A stretch of 11,106 nt of DNA, taken from assembly GCA_947472115.1 (NCBI GenBank), contig CANIZU010000048.1:1-11106 (forward strand), read 5' to 3'. The notes below the pieces were generated by a model. It made no database searches, was not told where the DNA came from, and saw only the letters and a list, made by a program, of their open reading frames with translations. The DNA comes from Flavobacteriales bacterium (GTDB taxonomy: Bacteria; Bacteroidota; Bacteroidia; NS11-12g; UBA955). This document shows positions 1 to 7,274 of this stretch, piece by piece. The first letter of the stretch is position 1, and each line of letters begins with the position of its first letter. The position numbers and the translations under genes are program-made.

Positions 1-1451
1 CTTTATCGGGCTCGAGTTCAAATTGGGTGACCGGCAAATCAATGAAGCGAGCATCTACACAATCCACAGTTACAGTTACCGCTTGCGATCGATACACTTC
101 GGGGTCAGGCAGATTTAAATGGGCCACATCAGGCACTTATTACGATACTATCCAAACCTCGATGAGTTGCGATAGCATACTGAAATACATCCTTACCATC
201 AAAAAGAAAACCACCAATTCCATAAAAGTATTCGATTGCAAGAGCTACAAAAGCCCAAGCGGTCTGTACACTTGGACCAAAACTGGAACTTATGTCGATT
301 ACCTAACTAATTCCATTGGTTGCGATAGCGTAATTACGATATTTCTGAAAATCGGTGCTCCGATGGATAGCGTGAGTCTTAGTAATTGTTATAAAGTAAC
401 GAGCCCAAGTGGTAAAAAGACTTATAACCAGACGGGAAGATACTTCGACACTTTAGTCAGTTACCGCGGTTGCGATAGCGTTGTAATCGTAAAAGCAACC
501 ATTTTTAATGCCTCATCGAGTGAAATAGATGCGGCTACCTGTCACCGATATTTCTCACCAACGGGAAAAGTTTACAAAACTCCAGGAACTTATTACGACA
601 CCTTGGTCAATTACTTAGGTTGCGACAGTATCATCAAAACGAACTTCAGCATTATCGCGGGAAGAAGGACGATTATTCGCAGTGCTTGCGCTGAATTCAA
701 AAGCCCGAGCGGAAATTATGTTTGGAAAAAATCCGGTGATTATTTAGATACGTTGGTAAACTACCTAGGTTGCGATAGTATTGTCACTGTGAAGTTGACG
801 ATTTGGCAGCCAAGCAGAGACACCATTAACACTTCGGTTTGTAGGAGCTACATTTTACCTAACACGAATAAATTGGTAGATAAATCAGGCGTATACTATG
901 AGGTATTGAAAAACTGGAGAGGTTGCGATAGTATCATCACATATATTTTAAACGTAAAAATCATAGATGACTTTGTTGTTCATAATGGATCGTTACTTAC
1001 CGCTAGAAATATCAATGCGAAATATCAATGGCTCAATTGCAGTCAAGGTCACAAAATTATCGATGGCGCAACGTCAAGGAATTTTATTGCCCCAGCCAAT
1101 TTGATATATGCGGTGGAAGTAACAGAGGCCGGATGTAAGGATACTTCGGATTGTGTCCAGGTGACCAATGCTGCCATTTCTAAAATTACTGAAACGAGAA
1201 TCGAGATTCACCCCAATCCTTCTAATGGACTGATTCATATTACCATCGCTGATGAATCTACAAATTCAAATGGATCAAACCAGAGAGGAAATATAAAAAT
1301 ATACAATGCGGCAGGTGGAATCATTTATGAAAAACTATCACAGCCCATCCAAAACACAACGATCAATCTTGGTGAAATTCCCGGAATCTATTTTGTACAA
1401 ATAGAAACGCCGCATGGATTATTAACAAAAACTATCGTCGTGAACAAATAA
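1..1451 (+). CDS. Secreted GCDS-repeat protein with T9SS type A sorting domain (5'-partial)
   Basis: The reading frame is open from the left edge (first whole codon at position 3) to TAA at 1449-1451, so the gene is truncated upstream. The GTG at 27 is not the real start: the residues before it (SGSSSNWVTGKSM) match the end of the LamG region of the paralog at 1559-3724. Visible order: end of the LamG-type part; six ~50-residue repeats (about 66-965), each with a leading Cys, an SG-x-Y-x-D-T-L type core and a GCDS(I/V) Cys spaced Cys-x27-Cys (x26 in repeat 4); an Ig-like segment (YQWLNC...YAVEVTEAGC...C) at about 970-1175; and a C-terminal sorting domain starting at HPNPSNG and ending in a GIYFVQIET-type strand. 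Known for this family: such C-termini direct export and surface attachment through T9SS. The adhesin or binding role is inference. Confidence 0.9.
   Translation, partial: LSGSSSNWVTGKSMKRASTQSTVTVTACDRYTSGSGRFKWATSGTYYDTIQTSMSCDSILKYILTIKKKTTNSIKVFDCKSYKSPSGLYTWTKTGTYVDYLTNSIGCDSVITIFLKIGAPMDSVSLSNCYKVTSPSGKKTYNQTGRYFDTLVSYRGCDSVVIVKATIFNASSSEIDAATCHRYFSPTGKVYKTPGTYYDTLVNYLGCDSIIKTNFSIIAGRRTIIRSACAEFKSPSGNYVWKKSGDYLDTLVNYLGCDSIVTVKLTIWQPSRDTINTSVCRSYILPNTNKLVDKSGVYYEVLKNWRGCDSIITYILNVKIIDDFVVHNGSLLTARNINAKYQWLNCSQGHKIIDGATSRNFIAPANLIYAVEVTEAGCKDTSDCVQVTNAAISKITETRIEIHPNPSNGLIHITIADESTNSNGSNQRGNIKIYNAAGGIIYEKLSQPIQNTTINLGEIPGIYFVQIETPHGLLTKTIVVNK
66..965 (+). repeat. Six tandem ~150-bp protein-coding repeats, array 1
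   Basis: Six in-frame repeats of about 50 codons lie in the first gene. Each encodes an early Cys, an (S/P)SG turn, a Y-x-D-T-(L/I) strand and a GCDS motif. The two cysteines of a unit are 28 residues apart in all repeats except the fourth (27), which suggests one disulfide per unit. At DNA level the copies are diverged and share only short blocks around TGCGATAG/TGCGACAG. Confidence 0.85.
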
Positions 1452-1454
1452 TTT

Positions 1455-1489
1455 ATCACCGTTTGAGAAAATTGCAATTCGGTGATTTT
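1455..1489 (+). terminator. Hairpin A after the first paralog, possible terminator
   Basis: Four bases after the stop codon, ATCACCG (1455-1461) can pair with CGGTGAT (1480-1486) across an 18-nt loop. TTTT follows immediately at 1486-1489. The loop is long, so this is a moderate terminator candidate. Its right arm is shared with hairpin B. Confidence 0.4.
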
Positions 1490-1505
1490 AAAGTCATCGA
1501 ATTGC
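1474..1505 (+). promoter_or_regulatory. Hairpin B, competing with hairpin A
   Basis: GCAATTCGGTGA (1474-1485) pairs with TCATCGAATTGC (1494-1505) over an 8-nt loop, giving 12 pairs of which one is G-U. It uses the same CGGTGA bases as hairpin A, so only one of the two can form. Only a weak T-rich stretch (TTGTT) follows. It may be a terminator or a processing signal, or a fold that alternates with hairpin A. Confidence 0.45.
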
Positions 1506-1537
1506 TTGTTCCAACAATAAAAATCCCCCTACATTCG
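1506..1537 (+). promoter_or_regulatory. Candidate Bacteroidota promoter for the second paralog
   Basis: TTG at 1506-1508 and TACATTCG at 1530-1537 are separated by 21 nt. This resembles the Bacteroidota pattern TTG...TAnnTTTG, with one mismatch in the -7 element, and lies 21 nt before the ATG at 1559. The match is imperfect and no experimental support is visible in sequence. Confidence 0.3.
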
Positions 1538-1558
1538 GCAAAATACAATATTGTCTGA

Positions 1559-3724
1559 ATGAAACACTTACTAAAAAATTATTTCATGTGCGTCATGGCA
1601 TTGTCAGCCTTGGTTTTCACATGCAGCGCCCTATCTGCGCAAAATGGAATCGACTTCGACGGGGTTGACGATCGAATTGATTGCGGAAACGACACTTCCG
1701 TTCAAATCACAGGAAAGACAATTTCATTAGAAGCTTGGATCTATCCAACCAGTTTCAAATTAAACCCTTGGGAATGCAATGTCATTTGCAAAGAAGATAA
1801 CTCTACAAACAATGGTTACAATTTGCGAATTGGCGGAAGCGGTCAATTGAATTTCGCCCTGGGAAATGGAACCTCCACATGGGCCGAACGCAACTCCCCA
1901 ACCAATGTCTTAGTATTAAATCAATGGCAACACATCGCTGGAACCTACGACGGAAAGAGAATGCGCCTTTATGTCAACGGTATCGCCATCGACTCGTTTG
2001 ATGTCGCCACGTCCATCACAAACACAGCAAGTTCCATTAACCTCACCATTGGCGACCATACGGGCACCTACCAAAGGCGATTCCAGGGATTGATCGACGA
2101 AGTTCGCATTTGGAAAACTTGCAGAACATCAAGTCAAATCAAGGCAAATATGAACGATGAATTTTGTTATGGCCAAACCGGATTGAGGGCTTATTATAAA
2201 TTCAACCAAGGAAAAGCGGCTGGAAACAACGTATCGACCAAAAACACAACGGACTTATCGGGCTTCAAGAACACAGGTACCATGCAGAATTTCGCTTGGA
2301 CGGGCAGCAACTCAAACTGGGTAACAGGCAAATCGATGAAAAAAGCATCAACACTTACCACAGTTACACTTACCGCTTGCGATTTATTCATTTCGGCATC
2401 AGGAAAAAAGAAATGGTTGACATCTGGCACATACTATGATACCGTTCAAAACACAATGACATGCGATAGCATCATCAAATACGTTCTAACGTTGAAGAAG
2501 AAATCAACGAGCAGCATGAAGGTTTTTGATTGCAAGAGTTTCAAAAGTCCAAGTGGATTATATACATGGTCGAAAACAGGAACCTACACAGACTACTTAA
2601 CCAATGCCGTTGGTTGTGATAGTGTAATTACGATTTACTTGAAAATTGGAACTACGCCAGACAGTATTATGGTGAGCGATTGTAAGCAAGCGAAAAGTCC
2701 AAGTGGAAAATACGTTTACAAACAATCAGGACGTTACAGCGACACATTAAAAAGTTATCGCGGGTGCGACAGTATCGTTTTTGTAAAAGTCACCATTTTA
2801 CAGAGTTCAACGGGCGAAATCACCGCTTCCGATTGTCGCCGATTTACTTCGCCTAGCGGAAAATATGTATACAAATCAACGGGCACATACTACGACACCA
2901 TTCAGAACACAATTGGATGCGACAGTATCATTACGATCAACTTTAGCATTATCGTAAGTGAAAGATCCATTATTAGAAGTGCTTGTAGTTCTTTCAAAAG
3001 CCCAAGTGGATTATATACATATTCAAAATCGGGTATTTACAAAGACACTTTGATCAATTATATGGGCTGTGATAGTATTGTCACCATCAAACTGACCATT
3101 TTTGAACCTGGGACCAGCTCGCAAAATGTCAGCGCTTGTCGTTATTTCGTCCTCCCTAATGCGGGAACGGTGATTGAGAAGTCGGGTTCATTTACAGAAA
3201 CCTTGACCAATTGGAGAGGGTGCGACAGTATTATCACTTACAATGTAACGATCAAGAAAATCGACAATTCTACGATTCAGGATGGTTCTTTGCTGAAAGC
3301 CAACACTAATACGGCTAATTATCAGTGGCTGAATTGCAGTCAGGGATATCGCGTAATTGCTGGCGAAACGAATCGCACCTACATTGCCACGGCCAATCAA
3401 AAATATGCCGTTGAGCTTACCGAAAATGGATGCAAAGACACCTCAGATTGTATACAGGTGGTAAATGCCAGCAGTGCGGTGGTGAATTTTGAAGAAATCG
3501 TATTTGTGCCAAATCCAAGCAATGGTCGTTTTGAATTGCGCTTGAATTATGCCGGCAGTATTCATGTCGTTGTTACCAATACGATGGGCAAAGTGGTTTA
3601 CGAAGCCTACACAAGCAAGGCGATTCTAGGTCCAATAGAATTAAATGTAAAGTCGGGAATGTATCAAGTACGCGTAGAGGGCGAGGATTTCAGCATTACT
3701 AAACCTTTGGTAATCCAACCCTAA
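1559..3724 (+). CDS. Secreted LamG-domain, GCDS-repeat protein with T9SS type A sorting domain
   Basis: This 721-residue protein starts at an ATG that gives a good signal peptide: basic KHLLK, a hydrophobic core, and likely cleavage after SALSA (residue 27). Residues ~29-255 are a LamG/concanavalin-like jellyroll, recognised by IDFDGVDDRIDCG, ISLEAWIYP, WQHIAGTYDG, LYVNGI and GLIDEVRIW. Residues ~265-570 hold six Cys-pair GCDS repeats. An Ig-like segment (YQWLNC...YAVELTENGC) follows. The last ~75 residues (VPNPSNG ... GMYQVRVEG) are a T9SS type A sorting domain. LamG folds often bind carbohydrate or protein ligands and the repeats probably form a disulfide-stapled stalk, so a surface adhesin or glycan-binding protein is likely. 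The ligand is unknown. It is a full-length paralog of the gene just upstream. Confidence 0.93.
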   Translation: MKHLLKNYFMCVMALSALVFTCSALSAQNGIDFDGVDDRIDCGNDTSVQITGKTISLEAWIYPTSFKLNPWECNVICKEDNSTNNGYNLRIGGSGQLNFALGNGTSTWAERNSPTNVLVLNQWQHIAGTYDGKRMRLYVNGIAIDSFDVATSITNTASSINLTIGDHTGTYQRRFQGLIDEVRIWKTCRTSSQIKANMNDEFCYGQTGLRAYYKFNQGKAAGNNVSTKNTTDLSGFKNTGTMQNFAWTGSNSNWVTGKSMKKASTLTTVTLTACDLFISASGKKKWLTSGTYYDTVQNTMTCDSIIKYVLTLKKKSTSSMKVFDCKSFKSPSGLYTWSKTGTYTDYLTNAVGCDSVITIYLKIGTTPDSIMVSDCKQAKSPSGKYVYKQSGRYSDTLKSYRGCDSIVFVKVTILQSSTGEITASDCRRFTSPSGKYVYKSTGTYYDTIQNTIGCDSIITINFSIIVSERSIIRSACSSFKSPSGLYTYSKSGIYKDTLINYMGCDSIVTIKLTIFEPGTSSQNVSACRYFVLPNAGTVIEKSGSFTETLTNWRGCDSIITYNVTIKKIDNSTIQDGSLLKANTNTANYQWLNCSQGYRVIAGETNRTYIATANQKYAVELTENGCKDTSDCIQVVNASSAVVNFEEIVFVPNPSNGRFELRLNYAGSIHVVVTNTMGKVVYEAYTSKAILGPIELNVKSGMYQVRVEGEDFSITKPLVIQP
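2354..3262 (+). repeat. Six tandem ~150-bp protein-coding repeats, array 2
   Basis: This is the same type and number of repeats as in the upstream paralog. Repeats 2 and 5 share the 19-base block CCAAGTGGATTATATACAT (2549-2567 and 3002-3020), a sign of fairly recent exchange or duplication inside the array. Each unit has two Cys (leading Cys and GCDS). Confidence 0.85.
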
Positions 3725-3741
3725 CAACCGAAATTGCGGCC

Positions 3742-6700
3742 ATGTCCATCAGGAACACTGGCTATCATAATACCACAGACCCATTGGCGAAATTCGCCAA
3801 TGGGTCTGTTTCATTAACAAGATCCACCGTAGCGGTCGCATTGCGATTTCTGTTGATTCTTCTGGGATCTACTTGCCACAGCGCGGGCGCACAAAGCGGT
3901 GCGACGAAAAGTGCTGTTGCGAAAAATCCAACTGCTCAATACCTGCCCATCATCCCCGCGCCGCAAACTGTTGTTCAATTCCCAAATGCACCATTTTACA
4001 ATTGGCCCGATCAAATTGAAGTTCAAATCATAGGCGCAGATTCGCTGATGAATTTGCATCAAAACCATATCCTTGAACGACTATACGATGCGCTGCCTCA
4101 GTATACCGAAGACGCCCTAATACCTAGGAGGCCCTATTACGCTTTTGTAAAAAACGCAGTTGGAGAAATCGCAAAAACGACAATCCCATCAGAAGCTGCG
4201 ACAAAAGAAATCGTATTAAGGAGAACAACTACTTATCAGCTTACGATCAACCCTGAAATCCTACCCATACGGAAGGTTTATTTGGAGCAACAAAACAAAG
4301 GCCCCTTTTCATGGCTGCCTAAACGCAACCCAATCAAGCACGTAATCAAACTGGTATTGCATCAGCCCTATCCAGAGAAAATCGCAAAAACGGACGCAAA
4401 CCCAAGTTTTTACGGTACATGGAAAACAAATGATTATTTCATCAACTTCGTACCTAGCACATTAACCCATCGCGAAAGCTATGTGCTAAAAATCGGATCG
4501 GGAAAACAACCCACCATTGAAATTCACGCCATCGACTTTGCTGGCATGTGCTGGGGACTAGGCAGTTTACGTCAGCTCACCGAACATTCCAAAACAGGAT
4601 CAATCCTACCGATGCAAATCGAAGACTATCCAAAATTCCCTTACCGCGGAATGCATCTGGATGTGAGTCGTCATTTTTTCAATACCGCCGAAATCAAACG
4701 CTATATCGATCACCTGAGTTTTTACAAAATCAATACGTTTCATTGGCATTTGTGCGACGACCAGGGATGGCGCATCGAAATCAAGAAATACCCAAAACTG
4801 ACAGATATCGGCGCTTGGAGAATGAATCGCGATTATGAAAATTGGCGCTTCGCACAACCCCAAGAACCCAACGAAACACCCAATTATGGGGGCTATTATT
4901 CCCAAGAGGAAGTCAGAGAAATTGTAAAATATGCCAAAGAAAGAGGTGTAAGCATTGTCCCTGAAATCGAAATGCCGGGCCATTCTTCCGCAGCATTGGC
5001 AGCCTACCCCAACCTAAGTTGCAGCAAATTACCGCAGTTCGTGGTCCCCGGTGGCAATTATCCCAAAACCAATTCTTCCGTTTTTTGCGCAGGCAATGAC
5101 GCTACATTTTCCTTCTTGGAGGATGTTTTAGATGAAGTGATGTCGCTGTTTCCAGAATCTGAATTCATACACATCGGTGGCGATGAGGTCGATAAATCGG
5201 CATGGAAAAACTGCCTCATGTGTCAGCAACGCGTCAAAGTCCTAAAAGATGTCAGCAGTTCGATGGGTGCCAGCAACGACATCAACGATTGGAGTCGTCC
5301 CGAAGATCGTTTACAGAGCTATTTCATCGCTCGGATGGAGAAATATTTGAATGCCCACGGCAGAAACATCATTGGGTGGGACGAAATTTTGGAAGGGGGA
5401 TTGGCGCCCAATGCGGCGGTGATGAGTTGGCGCGGCGTTGTAGGTGGAATCGAAGCGGCGCAGATGAAACACCCTGTGGTTATGACACCCGGATACCCTT
5501 GCTATTTCGACCATTACCAAGGAGAACCAAGTAGTGAACCTTTGGCATTTGGCGGAATGAACACACTGAAGGATGTGTACTACTTTAGACCAATACCCAA
5601 TGAACTCAAACGCGAATTCCACCCCTTTGTTGTGGGTGCGCAAGCCAATGTTTGGACGGAATTCATGAAAGACTTCAAACAGGTGGAATATATGATTTTA
5701 CCTCGGATGCTGGCCTTGAGCGAGGCGTTGTGGACGGGTTCAAGCCCCAAAAACGCTTACAAAACGGGCGAAAACGCGGTAGAAATGGGCAATCTCAACA
5801 TCGACACCGCCTTTGCCGACTTCCTAGACCGTCTCCGTTTTCATGAGGAATTTGGAAATTTCGCAAATGTGAAATTCGCACATAGTCAGTATGGGATTAA
5901 ACCTAGTATCGAAACGGGTCACGACACCATTTGGGTTGAAATGACATCGGCTTCGGGTTTTGCGCCCAAAGTTGACAACGGCGGCAGGCCGGATCAAATT
6001 GAAATTAAAAAATCGAGAGTAGGACTCGCATGGGAAGAATTGGTAAAACTATCCGATGATGACAACCCGTCTGTAAAAGTCAAAAATGGCGGGGTTCCTG
6101 TTAGCGAATGGGCAAGCATCAACAACCTTTATCAGGGAAAATCGGGACCGCGTACAGCCGTCACCACGTCAATGGACATTCACGGATACTTTTCTCAAAA
6201 CATCGACCAAGCGGTTTCGTTGAGTTTCCGGAAACATTTGGGCTTTGGCAAAAAGATTCAACTCAGTACCCCCGCAGATTCACGATATCCTGGTCATGGC
6301 GAAGGCACTTTGTGCGATGGCCTAGCGGGTGGAAATTACTTGGGCGCTCATTGGCTAGGATTCTATGGGAAAGACATGGTTGCGGTGTTAGACCTCGACA
6401 CCATAACCGATGTAGAATCAATCACTTTGGGCGCGTTATCAGTGGAGCCCAGTTGGATTTTTGCGCCCACAGAAGTGCAGATTGAAACCAGCAGCGATGG
6501 AAAGATTTGGGAACTACATCCAATGCCATCGCAACGGAGGACCACTGTAACGAGCGACACCGTAATGTTTAGCGCAGGGAAATCGATGGTCAACAGAACC
6601 ACCCAACTCGGCAATACGCGCTACACTTTTGATGAAATTTGGGGTCGGAATGTCGCCGAAAAACACATCCAATACACGGTAAATCTTAAACCAGCTCAGA

Positions 6701-6918
6701 TTTCCGATGCCAAGTCGGCGATGAAGTCTCCCAACCCAGAGTTAAGGTCTGCGGTCGCCCCCTCCATTTCAAAAACAGATCCAGAAATCCAAACACCCCC
6801 ACCATTTCAAGCTCGCTTTATCCGAATCACTGCCAAATGCAGAATGTCGTTACCGTCCGACCACCCCGGAGTGGGCAACCCCGCTTGGATTTTTGTCGAT
6901 GAGATTGTGGTGAAGTAG
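3742..6918 (+). CDS. Exported GH20 beta-N-acetylhexosaminidase
   Basis: Hydrolyses terminal non-reducing beta-linked GlcNAc or GalNAc (family knowledge). Numbering from the ATG at 3742 (1058 residues): a hydrophobic export signal at ~34-50 ending SAGA-Q; a GH20 N-terminal domain at ~65-290; a (beta/alpha)8 catalytic domain from ~297 with FPYRGMHLDVSRHF (Arg302, substrate-binding in the family) and HIGGDE, where Asp481-Glu482 are the conserved catalytic pair for substrate-assisted hydrolysis; then IGWDEI, MSWRG and NVWTE. A C-terminal beta-sandwich resembling an F5/8-type C module (WLGFYGKDM, SWIFAPTEV) ends in WIFVDEIVVK. There is no T9SS sorting domain and no good lipobox, so it is probably periplasmic. 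Many Bacteroidota homologs are about 750-800 residues, so this one is long. The start is doubtful: a terminator-like hairpin at 3776-3808 follows the ATG, and TTG at 3841 would give a compact signal peptide (MRFLLILLGS...). Confidence 0.93.
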   Translation: MSIRNTGYHNTTDPLAKFANGSVSLTRSTVAVALRFLLILLGSTCHSAGAQSGATKSAVAKNPTAQYLPIIPAPQTVVQFPNAPFYNWPDQIEVQIIGADSLMNLHQNHILERLYDALPQYTEDALIPRRPYYAFVKNAVGEIAKTTIPSEAATKEIVLRRTTTYQLTINPEILPIRKVYLEQQNKGPFSWLPKRNPIKHVIKLVLHQPYPEKIAKTDANPSFYGTWKTNDYFINFVPSTLTHRESYVLKIGSGKQPTIEIHAIDFAGMCWGLGSLRQLTEHSKTGSILPMQIEDYPKFPYRGMHLDVSRHFFNTAEIKRYIDHLSFYKINTFHWHLCDDQGWRIEIKKYPKLTDIGAWRMNRDYENWRFAQPQEPNETPNYGGYYSQEEVREIVKYAKERGVSIVPEIEMPGHSSAALAAYPNLSCSKLPQFVVPGGNYPKTNSSVFCAGNDATFSFLEDVLDEVMSLFPESEFIHIGGDEVDKSAWKNCLMCQQRVKVLKDVSSSMGASNDINDWSRPEDRLQSYFIARMEKYLNAHGRNIIGWDEILEGGLAPNAAVMSWRGVVGGIEAAQMKHPVVMTPGYPCYFDHYQGEPSSEPLAFGGMNTLKDVYYFRPIPNELKREFHPFVVGAQANVWTEFMKDFKQVEYMILPRMLALSEALWTGSSPKNAYKTGENAVEMGNLNIDTAFADFLDRLRFHEEFGNFANVKFAHSQYGIKPSIETGHDTIWVEMTSASGFAPKVDNGGRPDQIEIKKSRVGLAWEELVKLSDDDNPSVKVKNGGVPVSEWASINNLYQGKSGPRTAVTTSMDIHGYFSQNIDQAVSLSFRKHLGFGKKIQLSTPADSRYPGHGEGTLCDGLAGGNYLGAHWLGFYGKDMVAVLDLDTITDVESITLGALSVEPSWIFAPTEVQIETSSDGKIWELHPMPSQRRTTVTSDTVMFSAGKSMVNRTTQLGNTRYTFDEIWGRNVAEKHIQYTVNLKPAQISDAKSAMKSPNPELRSAVAPSISKTDPEIQTPPPFQARFIRITAKCRMSLPSDHPGVGNPAWIFVDEIVVK
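3776..3808 (+). terminator. Perfect 16-bp inverted repeat, probable terminator of the LamG gene
   Basis: CAGACCCATTGGCGAA (3776-3791) is exactly complementary to TTCGCCAATGGGTCTG (3793-3808) with one central base. A short T-rich tail (TTTCATT) follows. It begins 52 bases after the LamG gene stop, a normal place for an intrinsic terminator. It also lies inside the reading frame of the hexosaminidase if that gene starts at 3742. The T tail is short, so an RNA-stability or translation-control role is also possible. Confidence 0.65.
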
Positions 6919-6921
6919 GTT

Positions 6922-6948
6922 TTACATCACACCATTAAGGTGAAGTAA
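6922..6948 (+). terminator. Weak hairpin after the hexosaminidase gene
   Basis: TTACATCAC (6922-6930) pairs with GTGAAGTAA (6940-6948) with one mismatch and a 9-nt loop. It starts just after the stop codon and only a weak T run follows. An alternative inner pairing, CACC with GGTG, exists. It could end the hexosaminidase transcript, but evidence is thin. Confidence 0.25.
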
Positions 6949-6995
6949 CTTTGAATTTAAACGTTTAATAAAATACAACCTCTCCATATTACATG

Positions 6996-7003
6996 TATTT
7001 TTG
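6996..7003 (+). promoter_or_regulatory. Bacteroidota -7 promoter element of yefM-yoeB
   Basis: TATTTTTG is a perfect match to the Bacteroidota -7 consensus TAnnTTTG. It lies 17 bases before the yefM ATG, so the leader RNA would be very short. I see no matching TTG/TTTG at the usual upstream spacing, so the -33 element is missing or degenerate. Confidence 0.55.
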
Positions 7004-7021
7004 TACCTAATTAAGTACTTA
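7002..7021 (+). promoter_or_regulatory. Probable YefM/YefM-YoeB operator: two GTAC-core palindromes
   Basis: TGTACC (7002-7007) and AGTACT (7014-7019) have centres exactly 12 bp apart. Together they form the near-perfect 16-bp palindrome GTACCTAATTAAGTAC (7003-7018). The right half lies in a perfect 10-bp palindrome, TAAGTACTTA (7012-7021), reaching the first base of the ATG. A separate TACATGTA palindrome lies at 6990-6997. The E. coli yefM operator is known to have a pair of palindromes with hexamer cores (TGTACA) 12 bp apart that overlap the promoter, so autoregulation by this toxin-antitoxin pair is a well-supported inference. Confidence 0.6.
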
Positions 7022-7272
7022 TGGAAGTAATCAATTACACAGAACTACGTAAAAACCTCAAAGAAACGCTGGACCAAGTTTCTGAAGAACAGGTTACATA
7101 CATTGTGCACCGAGGCATGCAACAGAATGCTGTGATCATTTCATTGGCGGAATACAATTCGATGAAGGAGACATTGCATTTGATAAGTAATCGTAAAAAT
7201 GCGGAGGTCCTTTTCGATTCAATTGACCAGGCGAAACGGGGTGAAATTGTGTATCGAGAAACTTTCGAATAG
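7021..7272 (+). CDS. yefM: YefM/Phd-family antitoxin
   Basis: An 83-residue antitoxin that would bind and neutralise the YoeB toxin encoded next to it and repress its own promoter. The sequence follows E. coli YefM closely: an INYTELRKNL start, a VHRGMQQNAVIISLAEYNSMKET middle, and the AEVLFDSIDQAKRGE helix before an acidic tail, which is the usual toxin-binding region. Arg10 and Arg31 fall at the positions of the two arginines needed for operator recognition in E. coli YefM. The length is typical. The start is fixed by this alignment and by the promoter element just upstream. Two bases separate its stop from the toxin start, so translation is probably coupled. Confidence 0.95.
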   Translation: MEVINYTELRKNLKETLDQVSEEQVTYIVHRGMQQNAVIISLAEYNSMKETLHLISNRKNAEVLFDSIDQAKRGEIVYRETFE

Positions 7273-7274
7273 TC

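Noticed and set aside
27..29. GTG at 27 as start of the first gene
   Set aside because: The frame is open upstream to the window edge and the preceding residues match the paralog's LamG end, so this is an internal Val codon.
66..3262. CRISPR-like periodic repeats
   Set aside because: The ~150-bp periodicity is in-frame protein repeats with diverged DNA, not short identical repeats with spacers.
3841..3900. Lipoprotein signal in the hexosaminidase (LLGSTC)
   Set aside because: The residues before the Cys (G-S-T) do not fit a lipobox; SAGA-Q fits a type I cleavage site better.
4606..4983. Antisense open frame of 125 codons within the hexosaminidase gene, and similar antisense or shifted frames elsewhere
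   Set aside because: They lie wholly inside genes with clear domain matches, lack recognisable motifs and follow the codon pattern of the real gene.
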